Assembly (NCBI GenBank): GCA_963762575.1
Contig: CAVXLL010000001.1
Location: forward strand, 868,001-932,000
Direction: 5' to 3'
Length of the DNA stretch: 64,000 bases
DNA from: AP-15 sp963762575
GTDB lineage: Bacteria; Pseudomonadota; Alphaproteobacteria; ATCC43930; CGMCC-115725
The notes under the pieces are model-generated. The model was not told where the DNA came from. It did no database searches and worked only from the letters and a program-made list of their open reading frames with translations. Both the position numbers and the translations under genes were made by a program. Shown piece by piece: positions 53,750-62,304 of this stretch; the first letter of the stretch is position 1, and each line of letters opens with the position of its first letter.

Positions 53750-54409
53750 CTATAAAATGTTACGCTCTTCTTCTAGAGGATGCCCGATTTGCCTCCGAGA
53801 TCGGGCGCTTCGCATGAACAGGATGTGCAAGTAATGCCATAGCGAGCGGCTATGGGCGGGTCGCACATGGATATGGCCGTCCTGCGCGCATGGTGCGGTC
53901 AGCAATCCGCGCAACTTGATCATCTCCCATGCGAAGGGGCTCCAGTCCCGCCAGGCTTGTTGGGCCTCATGCAGCAGGATCCCGCTGACGACCTCGGGCA
54001 CCGCGCCGAAAATTTCGGGTATGCGATCCGACAGGCCGTCATCACGCAAAACATTCCACTTCGAGAGGCCGCCCATAACCGGAGAGTCGAGGGCATAGAC
54101 CACGCGGCTGACCCAGGCCTCGCGTATGCAATAGGCGCACATCGCGCATGGCTCGATATTGCTGTAAAGCGTGTAGCGGCGCAGGCGCTCCCGACCGACC
54201 CTCCTCTGCGCATGCGAAAGGGCGATGATCTCCGCGTGTCGGGTCACGTCGCCGTCTCGTATGCAGCTGTTGATCCCTTCCGCCACGATTTGCCCGTCCA
54301 ACGCGATTACCGTGCCAAACGGATATTCGCCTTTGCTCACCGCGATCCGCGACAGTTCGATGCAACGCGCCATCATTGCTTCGTCCGTTGCGTCGCCTGA
54401 CGTCTCCAT
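53750..54409 (-). CDS. Nucleoside/cytidine deaminase-like zinc enzyme
   Basis: 219 residues from ATG 54409 (METSGDATDEAMM). Zinc site HAE in VTRHAEIIAL and PCAMC in NIEPCAMCAYC, with the proton-shuttle Glu, define the cytidine/deoxycytidylate and guanine deaminase-like superfamily. The chain is longer at the C-terminus than TadA (with WRDWSPFAWEMIKLRG and a basic tail), so guanine, cytosine or another small base is likelier than tRNA. Neighbours do not help. Confidence 0.82.
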   Translation of the reverse strand: METSGDATDEAMMARCIELSRIAVSKGEYPFGTVIALDGQIVAEGINSCIRDGDVTRHAEIIALSHAQRRVGRERLRRYTLYSNIEPCAMCAYCIREAWVSRVVYALDSPVMGGLSKWNVLRDDGLSDRIPEIFGAVPEVVSGILLHEAQQAWRDWSPFAWEMIKLRGLLTAPCAQDGHIHVRPAHSRSLWHYLHILFMRSARSRRQIGHPLEEERNIL

Positions 54410-54454
54410 TATTGCTAAGCCCCGTTGCCCGCGCATAATCGACCGGTGGACCGG

Positions 54455-54640
54455 TCAGTCCGGATCACAGGGCATAGCGAGGAATGTTCTCCGGCCTCGT
54501 GGTAGGCGCCAAAGCCGTTTCACGGTCGCCGCCGTCCCGAACAGCCGCCCGCCTCCCCTTCTTCTGTTCCGTTTCAGGGTCAGATGAGACGAAAACGAAT
54601 AGCCGAATATCCGTTCGACGTGTTCGACGGCCTTGGCCAT
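54455..54640 (-). CDS. Hypothetical basic protein, 61 residues
   Basis: ATG 54640 is preceded by AGGAGGG at close spacing. The product begins MAKAVEHVERIFGYSFSSHL and becomes strongly Arg-rich. No family is recognised. The ribosome binding site argues for a gene, the rest is weak; the ORF could be chance in GC-rich DNA. Confidence 0.35.
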   Translation of the reverse strand: MAKAVEHVERIFGYSFSSHLTLKRNRRRGGGRLFGTAATVKRLWRLPRGRRTFLAMPCDPD

Positions 54641-54794
54641 GGCCCTCCTCGCGCTATGCACCCTAACGAACTGCCCGCCGGTTAGTTCATTTGGTTCTAC
54701 CCTAAGAACCGGTTACGTCAGGGCACGGCTGCGGCGTATTCAAGAGACAAGAGTTCGTCGGCGCGTTTTTCTCGATGTAACAGGGGAGGTCGTC

Positions 54795-55310
54795 ATGAGA
54801 AGATTGGGTCTGACCGTCGGAGCCGGGGCGCTGGCGATTGTTCTCATTTTCGGATGGTGGATCTTTGCCCGGCCCGAGCGCGGCACGACTGGGTCCGTCA
54901 GCACCCGGTTCCACCTCCTCGGGCCAAATGACAAGATCGTCGTCGACGGCTTCGACGACCCGAAGGTCGAGGGGGTCGCCTGCCACATCAGCCGGGCGCA
55001 AACCGGGGGTCTAAAGGGCGGGCTAGGCGTCGCGGAGGATACCAGCGATGCCAGCATCGCCTGTCGCCAAGTCGGGCCGATCAAAATCACCGGCGAATTG
55101 AAGGACGGGGAGCGGGTTTTCGACGAGCGCCGCAGTCTCCTATTCAAGACGCTGCAAGTCGTTCGCTTCCTCGACCGCCAACGCAATGTGCTGGTGTATG
55201 TCGCCTACAGCGACCGTGTCATCCAAGGCAGCCCAAAGAACAGCATCAGCAGCGTCCCGATCATGAACTGGCCGGGAACGCAGAACTCGGCCATTCCTCG
55301 CGAGCGGTAA
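54795..55310 (+). CDS. creA: CreA family protein
   Basis: 171 residues from ATG 54795 with GGGGAGG 8 nt upstream. A membrane or signal helix (LTVGAGALAIVLIFGWWIFA) precedes the CreA domain: DKIVVDGFDDPKVEGVACHI, GGLKGGLGVAEDTSDASIAC, RSLLFKTLQVVRFLD and a C-terminal SSVPIMNWPG. The pair of cysteines may form a disulphide in the periplasm. CreA was named from the E. coli cre locus, but its function remains unknown. Confidence 0.92.
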   Translation: MRRLGLTVGAGALAIVLIFGWWIFARPERGTTGSVSTRFHLLGPNDKIVVDGFDDPKVEGVACHISRAQTGGLKGGLGVAEDTSDASIACRQVGPIKITGELKDGERVFDERRSLLFKTLQVVRFLDRQRNVLVYVAYSDRVIQGSPKNSISSVPIMNWPGTQNSAIPRER

Positions 55311-55447
55311 CCCGGCAAACCCCCGGCAGCGGAACTCAGCGGCAAGACTCATGTTCTATTTGCAGTCGAGAGGATGCGACAAACTGAAAGCGCACTGATC
55401 GCGCAAAAGCCCGTCTTGGCGAGCCGCCTTTCGTATGGACCGAGCGC

Positions 55448-56566
55448 ATGAGCACCACTGATTTGCCTAGCGATGTCCCGTTTGACCGGGCGGAGCACAC
55501 CCCCTGGTGGGCCGTCGCGTTTGCCGCTGTGCTGCTCGCGGTGAGCTTCGGCCCGCGCCGGGCCGCCGAGGAGACGGCCCGGAGCGAGATGGCCCGAACC
55601 GGGGATCGCGCGGCGACGGAAGCCGGTCGTGGACGATCCGCCGACACACCCTCGGAGATTCCCGCCCAGGGGTGGAAGGATATCCTTCTGCGTGTCTACC
55701 ACGGTATTTCGGAGGACCGCATCCTGTTGGTCGCAGCGGGGGTGACCTTTTATCTCCTGCTGTCCATTTTTCCCGGGATAGCGGCTCTGTTTTCGATATA
55801 TGGGCTCTTCGCCAATCCCGCAGACATTGCCGGTCACCTCGACGCGCTCGCCAACGTCGCGCCGGGCGGAGCCATTGATTTGCTGCGTGAGGACATGACC
55901 CGGCTCGCCTCAAATGGCGGGACGACGCTCGGTGTCGGCTTTCTTGTGAGCCTTGCCGTCTCCTTGTGGACCACCAATTCCGGTGTCAGCGCGATTTTCG
56001 ATGCTTTGAACATCGTTTACGAAGAAAAGGAGAAGCGTGGATTGGTCAGATTTTATTCGACCACGCTCACCTTTACGTTGGCTTCGATTGCTTTTATTCT
56101 TTTGGCGATTGCGGTAGTCGTGCTCTTACCGGTGGTGCTGAACTTCATCCCGCTGCCGGGTGGAACGGACCTGCTCGTGAAAATCGCGCGGTGGCCAATA
56201 CTTTTCGTGCTCACCGCGTTGGCATTGGCGGCACTCTACAGGTACGGCCCGAGCCGGGCCGAGGCGCGCTGGCGTTGGATCACCTGGGGCAGTGCCTTTG
56301 CCACGGTCATGTGGATTGCCGCCTCGGTTCTGTTCTCGTGGTACGTGGCGAACTTTGGCAGCTACAACAAGACCTATGGGTCGCTCGGCGCGATCATCGG
56401 GTTCATGACCTGGATCTGGATCTCGATCATCGTCGTTCTGGTGGGCGCCAAAATCGATGCCGAGATGGAGCATCAGACCGCGCGTGAAACAACCACCGGC
56501 CAGCCCAAGCCGCTCGGAATGCGCGGCGCGCGGATGGCCGATACAGTCGGGCCGGTCCAAGGGTGA
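55448..56566 (+). CDS. YihY/BrkB family inner-membrane protein
   Basis: 372 residues. A first membrane segment (WWAVAFAAVLLAVSFG) and a polar linker precede the YihY domain with about six helices: DRILLVAAGVTFYLLLSIFPGIAAL, TLGVGFLVSLAVSLWTTNSG and TYGSLGAIIGFMTWIWISII. The conserved WTTNSG and NKTYGSLGAII segments match the family closely. Often misnamed ribonuclease BN, it is a membrane protein of unclear function. 1 bp from the convergent isochorismatase gene. Confidence 0.92.
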   Translation: MSTTDLPSDVPFDRAEHTPWWAVAFAAVLLAVSFGPRRAAEETARSEMARTGDRAATEAGRGRSADTPSEIPAQGWKDILLRVYHGISEDRILLVAAGVTFYLLLSIFPGIAALFSIYGLFANPADIAGHLDALANVAPGGAIDLLREDMTRLASNGGTTLGVGFLVSLAVSLWTTNSGVSAIFDALNIVYEEKEKRGLVRFYSTTLTFTLASIAFILLAIAVVVLLPVVLNFIPLPGGTDLLVKIARWPILFVLTALALAALYRYGPSRAEARWRWITWGSAFATVMWIAASVLFSWYVANFGSYNKTYGSLGAIIGFMTWIWISIIVVLVGAKIDAEMEHQTARETTTGQPKPLGMRGARMADTVGPVQG

Positions 56567-57184
56567 TCAGCCCAGAACGGCCTGATCCCAGCACGCGAGG
56601 ATCGTTTCGCTGCTGGCAGTCTCGATCTGCTGACTAAAACGGTTGCGGTAAAGGGTCAGCAACGCATTGTGCGTGGCGTCCGACGAACTGCATAGCGCAT
56701 CCGTCGCGAGCACAACGCGGTAGCCGAGGTCGACGGCATCGAGAACGGCGGCGAGCACGCAGACATCGGTCTCGGCTCCGGTGATAACGAGGCTGTCGAT
56801 TCGACGCCGGCGCAACAGGTCGCCCAATTGCGGCTCGGAAAATGGTGAATACACCCTCTTGTCGATCACCTCGGCAGGAGGCGCGAGCGCCGCCAATGGC
56901 GGCACCAGCTCGATCAGCCGCGGGTCGATCCGCTCCAACGTCAACTCGTTCCAGCGCTCGTAATAGCGCTGCCAGCTACCCGGCATCCGCTCCGGCCGCA
57001 GCGGCGGGACGAAGCGGGTGAAAACCGTGCGCGACGGGTGACGCTCGGCAATGCGCGTCACGACCGGAAGCACCCGCGCCATCCAGGGCGTATGCCAGGG
57101 TGTATCCTCGGCAAATACATTCTGCATGTCGATGCAGATATGTGCGGTGCGGTCCGTCAGCGGACCGAAAGGCAGCGCTTCCAA
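56567..57184 (-). CDS. Isochorismatase-family cysteine hydrolase
   Basis: 205 residues from a TTG at 57184. The catalytic triad is visible: Asp in HICIDMQNVF, Lys in EVIDKRVYSPF and Cys in TGAETDVCVLAAVLDA. Members include nicotinamidase, N-carbamoylsarcosine amidase and isochorismatase; the substrate is not evident. It lies 12 bp after the receiver gene of the kinase/KaiC operon on the same strand and may be its fourth cistron. Confidence 0.88.
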   Translation of the reverse strand: MEALPFGPLTDRTAHICIDMQNVFAEDTPWHTPWMARVLPVVTRIAERHPSRTVFTRFVPPLRPERMPGSWQRYYERWNELTLERIDPRLIELVPPLAALAPPAEVIDKRVYSPFSEPQLGDLLRRRRIDSLVITGAETDVCVLAAVLDAVDLGYRVVLATDALCSSSDATHNALLTLYRNRFSQQIETASSETILACWDQAVLG

Positions 57185-57196
57185 CCCGTCCCGTCC

Positions 57197-57583
57197 CTAG
57201 CTTTGCTGGCGGAGCACGGTTTCGACAATATTGGTGACCGCCGCCAGCTTGAATGGCTTGCGCAGGAACGCGGCATACATGCCGCGCGCGGCTTCGGCGA
57301 CGGCGCTTTCGGGGAGTGAACTCATGACCACCGCGGGGACCTTGCGGTAGGCCGGATCTGCCTTCATGGCCTTGAGCATGGCCGGCCCGTCCATTATCGG
57401 CATCATGAAGTCGAGCAGGACCAAATCGGGCCGCCTTTTGCCGAGGAGCTCCAACCCTTGCTGGCCATTGACTGCGGTCACCACCACGTGGCCGGCATCG
57501 GCCAATACGGATTGGAGGACCTCGGCAACGCTGAATTCGTCGTCGACCACCAGAATGAGCGCCACCCTAATCCTCACTGCCAT
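57197..57583 (-). CDS. Single-domain response regulator (CheY-like)
   Basis: 128 residues, or slightly fewer if a GTG within the overlap is used. Receiver residues are complete: acidic pair in VVDDE, phospho-acceptor Asp58 in LVLLDFMMP, the switch Ser in VVMSSLPES and Lys109 in FLRKPFK. There is no output domain, so it must signal by protein contact. The start overlaps the KaiC-like gene by 17 bp. With the kinase two genes upstream it forms a complete phospho-relay. Confidence 0.92.
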   Translation of the reverse strand: MAVRIRVALILVVDDEFSVAEVLQSVLADAGHVVVTAVNGQQGLELLGKRRPDLVLLDFMMPIMDGPAMLKAMKADPAYRKVPAVVMSSLPESAVAEAARGMYAAFLRKPFKLAAVTNIVETVLRQQS

Positions 57584-59052
57584 GCCCGGTGGCTGGCGCC
57601 CGCACCACCTGCGCCAGAATCTCCTCTGCCGCAGTGGAATCCGGCTCGATGACTATGCCATTCCCGGAGATCGTGAACCGGTGCAATGCAGAGTTGATTT
57701 CTGCGTCCCGGACCTTCAGTACCGAAATCATCCGGTGCAGCTGCGAGCGAAGCTCGACGTAGCGCATCAATAGGATGATTTCCGCTATGCACGAGACGCC
57801 CCGAAGCGATAGGCCGCTTAAGGGCAGTCCCAGCACGGGGCCGATCAAATCGGCTTCCGACGTAAAGAGCGTGCTGATGCCGCGCCCGCGGAATTCGCTG
57901 CTAAAGGCCGAGAAGATATGGCCGAGGCGCTCCCGCTCGGGAGCCAGCCTATCGAACCCCTGAAGGCCGTCGATGAACAGCCGTCGCACGCCGCGGCGCT
58001 CGAGCGCCGCAACAAGCCTGTCGCAGGTTTGATCGAGCAACCCTTCGGTCGTGGGCTGCCAGACGATCTCGACGTGACCCTTGGCGATCAGCTGTTCGAG
58101 CGGCAGCCCCAGCACTTTCGCCTTGTCGCAGATTGCTGCCGGCGTCTCATAAAACCCGAAGAACAGACCCGGATTATCGTGATTGCATTCGCTGAGAAAA
58201 TGCAGGCCGAGCGTCGTCTTGCCGATGCCCGGCGGGCCAACCAATAGAGCGGTCGAATGTTGCGGAAAACCCCCGCCCATTATCTGGTCGAGTTGGGCAA
58301 CACCCGTCGAAATCGGCGGCCCGGTGACCTTATCGGGGACCGATGGGTGCGACAGCAATGCCTCGGTACGCGGATAGACGACAATCCCTTCGTCGGTGAT
58401 GCGAAACGAATGCTCGCCTCGCAGATACCCGCTGCCCCGCAGCTTATGGACTTGCAGGACACGTTCCGCTTGTCTGCCGTAAAGTTTTGTCTGGAGTTCG
58501 ATGACCCCGTCCACCAGCGTGTGCTCGGCCGAGCTTTGGCCTACGCCGGTCAGCAGCAGCATCGCGCAATCTGCTATTGCAGCTTGAGCTTGCAATTCAT
58601 GGATGAATTTCTTGAACTCTCGGCTGGAGGCTGCGGTCTCTTCGATGGCCGACAATCCGTCGAGCACGAGGAGGCTCACCCCGCGCGCCTGCACTTCGCG
58701 GCGCAGCAGGTTCAAGACCGCCGCGAGGCCTTCCTGTTCGAGCACACGAAAAGCGCTGATGTAATAGAGGCGGTCCGGGATGATCGCTTCTTCGAAAAAG
58801 CCGAGCTGACCGATATGCAACAGCATCCGCGCATGATTTCTCGGCCAGCAATGTCACATAGAGCGCGCGGCCACCGTTGGTGACATGGTGGAAGCAGATC
58901 TGGTTCCCGAGGATGGTCTTTCCTGCCCCGGGCGAGCCTTGGACAATAAATATGCCGCCGCGCAGAAAGCCGCCGCGCAGAACCGTATCCAGTCCCGGCA
59001 CCCCGGTCGATATCCGCTTGAGCATTGGCCGGCCGGATTCTTTAGTCGGCAT
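57567..59052 (-). CDS. KaiC-like double-RecA ATPase, frameshifted
   Basis: About 494 residues when one extra A in the AAA run (TTT on plus, 58837-58839) is removed: LYVTLLAE then NHARMLLHIGQLGF. Two RecA/KaiC domains are present, each with Walker A: QGSPGAGKTILGN at about 39-51 and VGPPGIGKTTLGL at about 271-283, and Walker B-like LLVLDGLSA and LFIDGLQGF. KaiC-type ATPases work as clock or signalling oligomers; outside cyanobacteria many serve stress or kinase-linked signalling. No KaiA or KaiB is near. ATG 59052 overlaps the kinase stop by 11 bp; ATG 59025 is the alternative. Confidence 0.9.
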
Positions 59053-59866
59053 GTTCGGCGCCACCCGGCCGCAAGGGCAATCTGACGGTGAAAGCCGATC
59101 CGGCACCCGGGCTGCTCGAAACGCTGATCTCTCCCCGCATGGCGCGCACCAGCTGGCGCGTTACCCACAGGCCAACGCCAAACCCGCCATTGGGCTTGCC
59201 TCCACGGGAGCGATGAAAGCGCTCGAAAATCATTGCCTGGTCGCAATTCGATATTCCGACGCCCTCATCGCGGACCGACAGCCGTGCCATCTCGCCATCA
59301 CTGCCAAACGAGACCTCGACGGGCCGCCCCGGTCCGAATCGAACGGCATTGGAAAGCAGATTTTCCAAGATCTGCTCGATCGCCATCGGGTCGCATAATG
59401 CGCTCACCCCGTCCTCGATCGTAACTCGGACTTCGCAGCCGGCACTCTCCGCCATCGGCAGCATGTTTGTCGTGACTTGCCGGATCAGCGCCGAAAGGTC
59501 GACTTCGGTGGTTTGCAGGTTCAGTTTCCCGGAACTGGCGCGGGCTACCTCGAGCAGGGTCGTCGCCCGCCGCAGATACGCGCTGACCAGCCCTTCCAGC
59601 AGTTCGAGGCCGTGCACCAGTCCCGCCGGCACGCCTCCCGACATGTCGCGCGCCCTCGCCAACAGCAGCTCCAGCCGGGCGCTGATCGGTGTCATCGGGT
59701 TGCGCAGCTCGTGTGCCGCGATCGCCAGAAAATCGTCGCGCGCCCGCAACTCGGCTTCCAGGTCGGCGATGCGCGCCGCCAGCGCCGTCTCCCGGACCGT
59801 CGGGCCCTTCGCGGAGGGTATTCTGCCGACCGCTGCTCGATCTTGTCGCTTTCGCCGAATTTTCAT
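59042..59866 (-). CDS. Sensor histidine kinase without a sensor domain
   Basis: 274 residues from ATG 59866, with AGAGG upstream. A short N-terminal coiled coil (ETALAARIADLEAELRARDD) leads to the dimerisation helix with phospho-acceptor His52 in AIAAHELRNPMTP. ATP-binding boxes follow: N box LENLLSNAVRFG, G1 VRDEGVGIS, F box MIFERFHRS and G2 GGFGVGLWV. No membrane segment or PAS/GAF domain is present, so it is cytoplasmic and its input probably comes from a partner, plausibly the KaiC-like ATPase whose gene overlaps its end. Confidence 0.92.
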   Translation of the reverse strand: MKIRRKRQDRAAVGRIPSAKGPTVRETALAARIADLEAELRARDDFLAIAAHELRNPMTPISARLELLLARARDMSGGVPAGLVHGLELLEGLVSAYLRRATTLLEVARASSGKLNLQTTEVDLSALIRQVTTNMLPMAESAGCEVRVTIEDGVSALCDPMAIEQILENLLSNAVRFGPGRPVEVSFGSDGEMARLSVRDEGVGISNCDQAMIFERFHRSRGGKPNGGFGVGLWVTRQLVRAMRGEISVSSSPGAGSAFTVRLPLRPGGAEHAD

Positions 59867-60126
59867 CAAAACCTCTGGCGAGGCCCCTTGTGCTTTCCAG
59901 CCCGATGCCCCGCACTCCTCCCACAGCAGCGCCGGCAAGTCTTGAAACAAGGGCGGACCGGCCCGCGTTCCGCCGCTCCGACGCATTGCCGCCGGCCACC
60001 CGAGGGACCAATATCGCTGTGCCGGCATACCCGAGCGGAGGACCCCGAGGCGACCCCTTGACCTCGCCGCCGGCTCACCTGATCTTCAGCGACGCTGGTG
60101 GTTTCGACCAACTCCAACTCAATCCC

Positions 60127-60216
60127 GGATGGGTGGCCGAGCGGTTTAAGGCACCGGTCTTGAAAACCGGCGTGCCCGCAAGGGCACCGTGGGTTCGAAT
60201 CCCACCCCATCCGCCA
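60127..60216 (+). tRNA. tRNA-Ser (anticodon TGA)
   Basis: 90 nt including encoded CCA. Acceptor GGATGGG pairs with CCCATCC; anticodon stem around CTTGAAA gives TGA; the long variable arm (GCGTGCCCGCAAGGGCACC) is typical of serine tRNAs; the T-arm has GGTTCGAATCC. It lies between the kinase operon and the Flp pilin gene. Confidence 0.97.
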
Positions 60217-60342
60217 AGTACCCATCGCCGCGTTCGAGACTGGCGGAAATTTGAGCCGTTTACTGGCAGTCGATTTACCGATGTTTAAACAATTCGGTGC
60301 AATTCTGCGCGCGATTGCATTTCTCAATCGAGGAGTACCCGC

Positions 60343-60505
60343 TTGCGCACCCTTCTTTCCAATCTGGTCCGGGACGAGTTCCGGGGTCACAGCCATCGAA
60401 TATGCTTTGATCGCCGCATTGATCGCAGTCGCCGCCATCGCCGCCTTCACCCTCGTCGGCACCAATCTCAGCACCGTGTTCAGCACCATCGCCAACAAGG
60501 TCTAA
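60343..60505 (+). CDS. Flp/Fap-type pilin, frameshifted
   Basis: A TTG start at 60343 with GAGGAG upstream opens MRTLLSNLVRDE; an extra T at 60379-60380 breaks the frame, after which SGVTAIEYALIAALIAVAAI follows. Repaired, the product is about 53 residues, the normal length of Flp pilins, with the processing site before the hydrophobic helix and Glu-Tyr of the IEY motif. The longer frame from 60251 would give an atypical leader and was rejected. Flp pilins build tight-adherence fibres via the Tad machine, but no tad/cpa genes lie in the window. Confidence 0.88.
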
Positions 60506-60541
60506 AAAAAACGCTCGATGGCCGTTACGCGCCGTCGAGCG
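60504..60541 (-). terminator. Terminator-like hairpin facing the minus strand
   Basis: An 11-bp stem with one G-T pair (60512-60522 with 60531-60541) is preceded on the plus strand by eight A residues, hence followed by eight T residues on the minus strand. This is a good intrinsic terminator for leftward transcription, although all genes within 3 kb to the right are rightward. It may stop antisense transcripts or protect the flp 3' end. Confidence 0.55.
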
Positions 60542-60778
60542 TCGCCAACCTGGGAGCACGGCGGAGGAGAGGCCGACCTCTTCGGCCTTTTCACGGCGTC
60601 GAAGCTCGGGCTCTATGGCTGTGCCGTTGCCGCGGTCTATGCCTGCTTTTTCGCGTCCGTCTACACACCAATCGGCGTGTGCGCCGCAGTGGTTCTGTCT
60701 TCCATGATCATGCGGCGCATCGCCTGCCGCGGGGAGCAGCCGGCAATCTCGGCCGGCGCCCTCGCGCGCATCTCGTAG
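60518..60778 (+). CDS. Hypothetical small membrane protein
   Basis: 86 residues with two probable membrane segments, LYGCAVAAVYACFFASVY and PIGVCAAVVLSSMIM. Its ATG lies within the hairpin after flp and has no evident ribosome binding site; a later start is possible. It ends 4 bp before the GT22 gene, consistent with co-transcription. No family recognised. Confidence 0.4.
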   Translation: MAVTRRRASPTWEHGGGEADLFGLFTASKLGLYGCAVAAVYACFFASVYTPIGVCAAVVLSSMIMRRIACRGEQPAISAGALARIS

Positions 60779-60782
60779 CGGC

Positions 60783-62300
60783 GTGCCGACCGGGGCTGGC
60801 TGCAAACACCGCCTCGTGCCGCTTCTTACGCAGCGGCGAGGCGAGATCGGGTTGGCGGCGCTGGTTGCGCTGGCGATTGTGCTGCGGCTCCAGCCGATCC
60901 TGGTCGAGCCCAGCGCGGTATGGGCGGACGAGATCTTTCAGACTTCCGAGCCGGCCCACCGGCTCGTCTACGGGAGCGGGCTCGTCGCGTGGGAATTTCA
61001 GCTCGGCGTACGATCCTGGCTGCTGCCCGGTCTCATCGCCGGGCTGATGGAGCTATCGCGGATTATCGGCGACGGACCCGACTTCTACCTGCCGGTGATA
61101 GCCGTCGTTTTTGCGGCGCTGGCCGCCGCCCCGGTGGTGTGCTGCTTCCTGTGGTGCCGCCCGCTGTTCGGGGTCCAGGGCGCGCTCCTCGCCGGGCTCG
61201 CTGTCGCAATCGCCGCCGAGCCGGTCTATTTCGGCGCCCGTACCCTCTCCGAAACGGTCGCCGGCCATCTGCTGGTCGTCGCGCTTTGGGTGTTGGAACC
61301 GGGCTATCCGGTCATCTCCCGCCGACGGCTGTTTGCCGGCGGGGCCTTGCTCGGCCTCGTCTTTGCGACCCGCGTGCAGCTCGCCCCCGCCCTAGCAATC
61401 GCGACGCTGTGGACGAATTGGCGGGCCGACCGCGGACGGCTCGCCGCGACCCTCGCCGGAGCGGCCGTCATCCTAGCCGCCGCGGGAGTGCTCGACACCG
61501 TGACCCTCGGCTATCCCTTTGCTTCGGTGTGGCGTTACGTCCTCTATAATGTCGTTTACGGGGCGAGCTCGACCTTCGGTGTCGAGCCCTGGCCGTATTA
61601 TTTTCTTGGCGAGCTCGGTGTCTGGGGCGGCGCCGGAGCGACCGTGCTGCTGCTGACCGCGATCGGGGCCTGGCGGCTGCCCTTGCTGTTCGTCGTTGCG
61701 GTTGTCATCCTCGCCGTTCACTCGGGGATCGCCCACAAGGAATATCGCTTCATCTACCCGGCGATCGTGCCGTTGACGGTGCTCGCCGGCGCGGGCCTCG
61801 CGCAGATGGCGAACTGGGGACGGGATTGGCTGACCGGCCGCGGCGCACGGAAGCGCGCAGCCGCCATCGCCAGCGCGGCTTTCGCGGTCGCCTGGTGGGG
61901 ACTTGGGTCATTGCAGATATGGGACGGCGCGGCCCTTAGCGCGCACCGCCAGCGGATGCACGACAATCTGGTCGCCGCGTCTGTGGTCGCGCATGGGCCG
62001 GCGCCCTGCGGGATCGGCCTTTACGGGCTCGGCGGCGTCGATTGGGATGCCTACGGCGGATATACCTATTTCCACCGCCCGGCGCCGATGTACTGGCCGG
62101 AGGACGAAACTGCGCTGACCGCGGCCGCCGACGCCTTCAACACCCTGCTCTATACCAAGCCGCTCCCGGCCTCGCTCGGTTTCACCACGCAGCAATGCAT
62201 CGGCGAAGTCTGTATCGCGCAACGCGCCGGCGGCTGCCGAACGGTCCCGATGACGCCCCTTCCGTTCCCCGATCCCCTGGTCAACCTGGCGGGCCGCTAG
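60783..62300 (+). CDS. GT22-type (ALG9/PIG-B-like) membrane mannosyltransferase
   Basis: 505 residues from the GTG at 60783. About ten membrane helices are visible. The first luminal loop has EPSAVWADEIFQTSEPAHRL with the acidic pair expected of a GT-C catalytic site, and the later IAHKEYRFIYPAIVPL is the HKE-R-F hallmark of family GT22, known best from eukaryotic ALG9, ALG12 and PIG-B. Bacterial members exist but are uncommon. It would use a polyprenyl-phosphate sugar outside the cytoplasm. Followed 4 bp later by another polytopic protein. Confidence 0.82.
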   Translation: MPTGAGCKHRLVPLLTQRRGEIGLAALVALAIVLRLQPILVEPSAVWADEIFQTSEPAHRLVYGSGLVAWEFQLGVRSWLLPGLIAGLMELSRIIGDGPDFYLPVIAVVFAALAAAPVVCCFLWCRPLFGVQGALLAGLAVAIAAEPVYFGARTLSETVAGHLLVVALWVLEPGYPVISRRRLFAGGALLGLVFATRVQLAPALAIATLWTNWRADRGRLAATLAGAAVILAAAGVLDTVTLGYPFASVWRYVLYNVVYGASSTFGVEPWPYYFLGELGVWGGAGATVLLLTAIGAWRLPLLFVVAVVILAVHSGIAHKEYRFIYPAIVPLTVLAGAGLAQMANWGRDWLTGRGARKRAAAIASAAFAVAWWGLGSLQIWDGAALSAHRQRMHDNLVAASVVAHGPAPCGIGLYGLGGVDWDAYGGYTYFHRPAPMYWPEDETALTAAADAFNTLLYTKPLPASLGFTTQQCIGEVCIAQRAGGCRTVPMTPLPFPDPLVNLAGR

Positions 62301-62304
62301 CTCG

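Noticed and set aside
60251..60505. 84-residue single-frame version of the Flp pilin
   Set aside because: Its first 45 residues do not resemble a Flp leader, while the neighbouring frame has a proper start, ribosome binding site and leader joined by one base.
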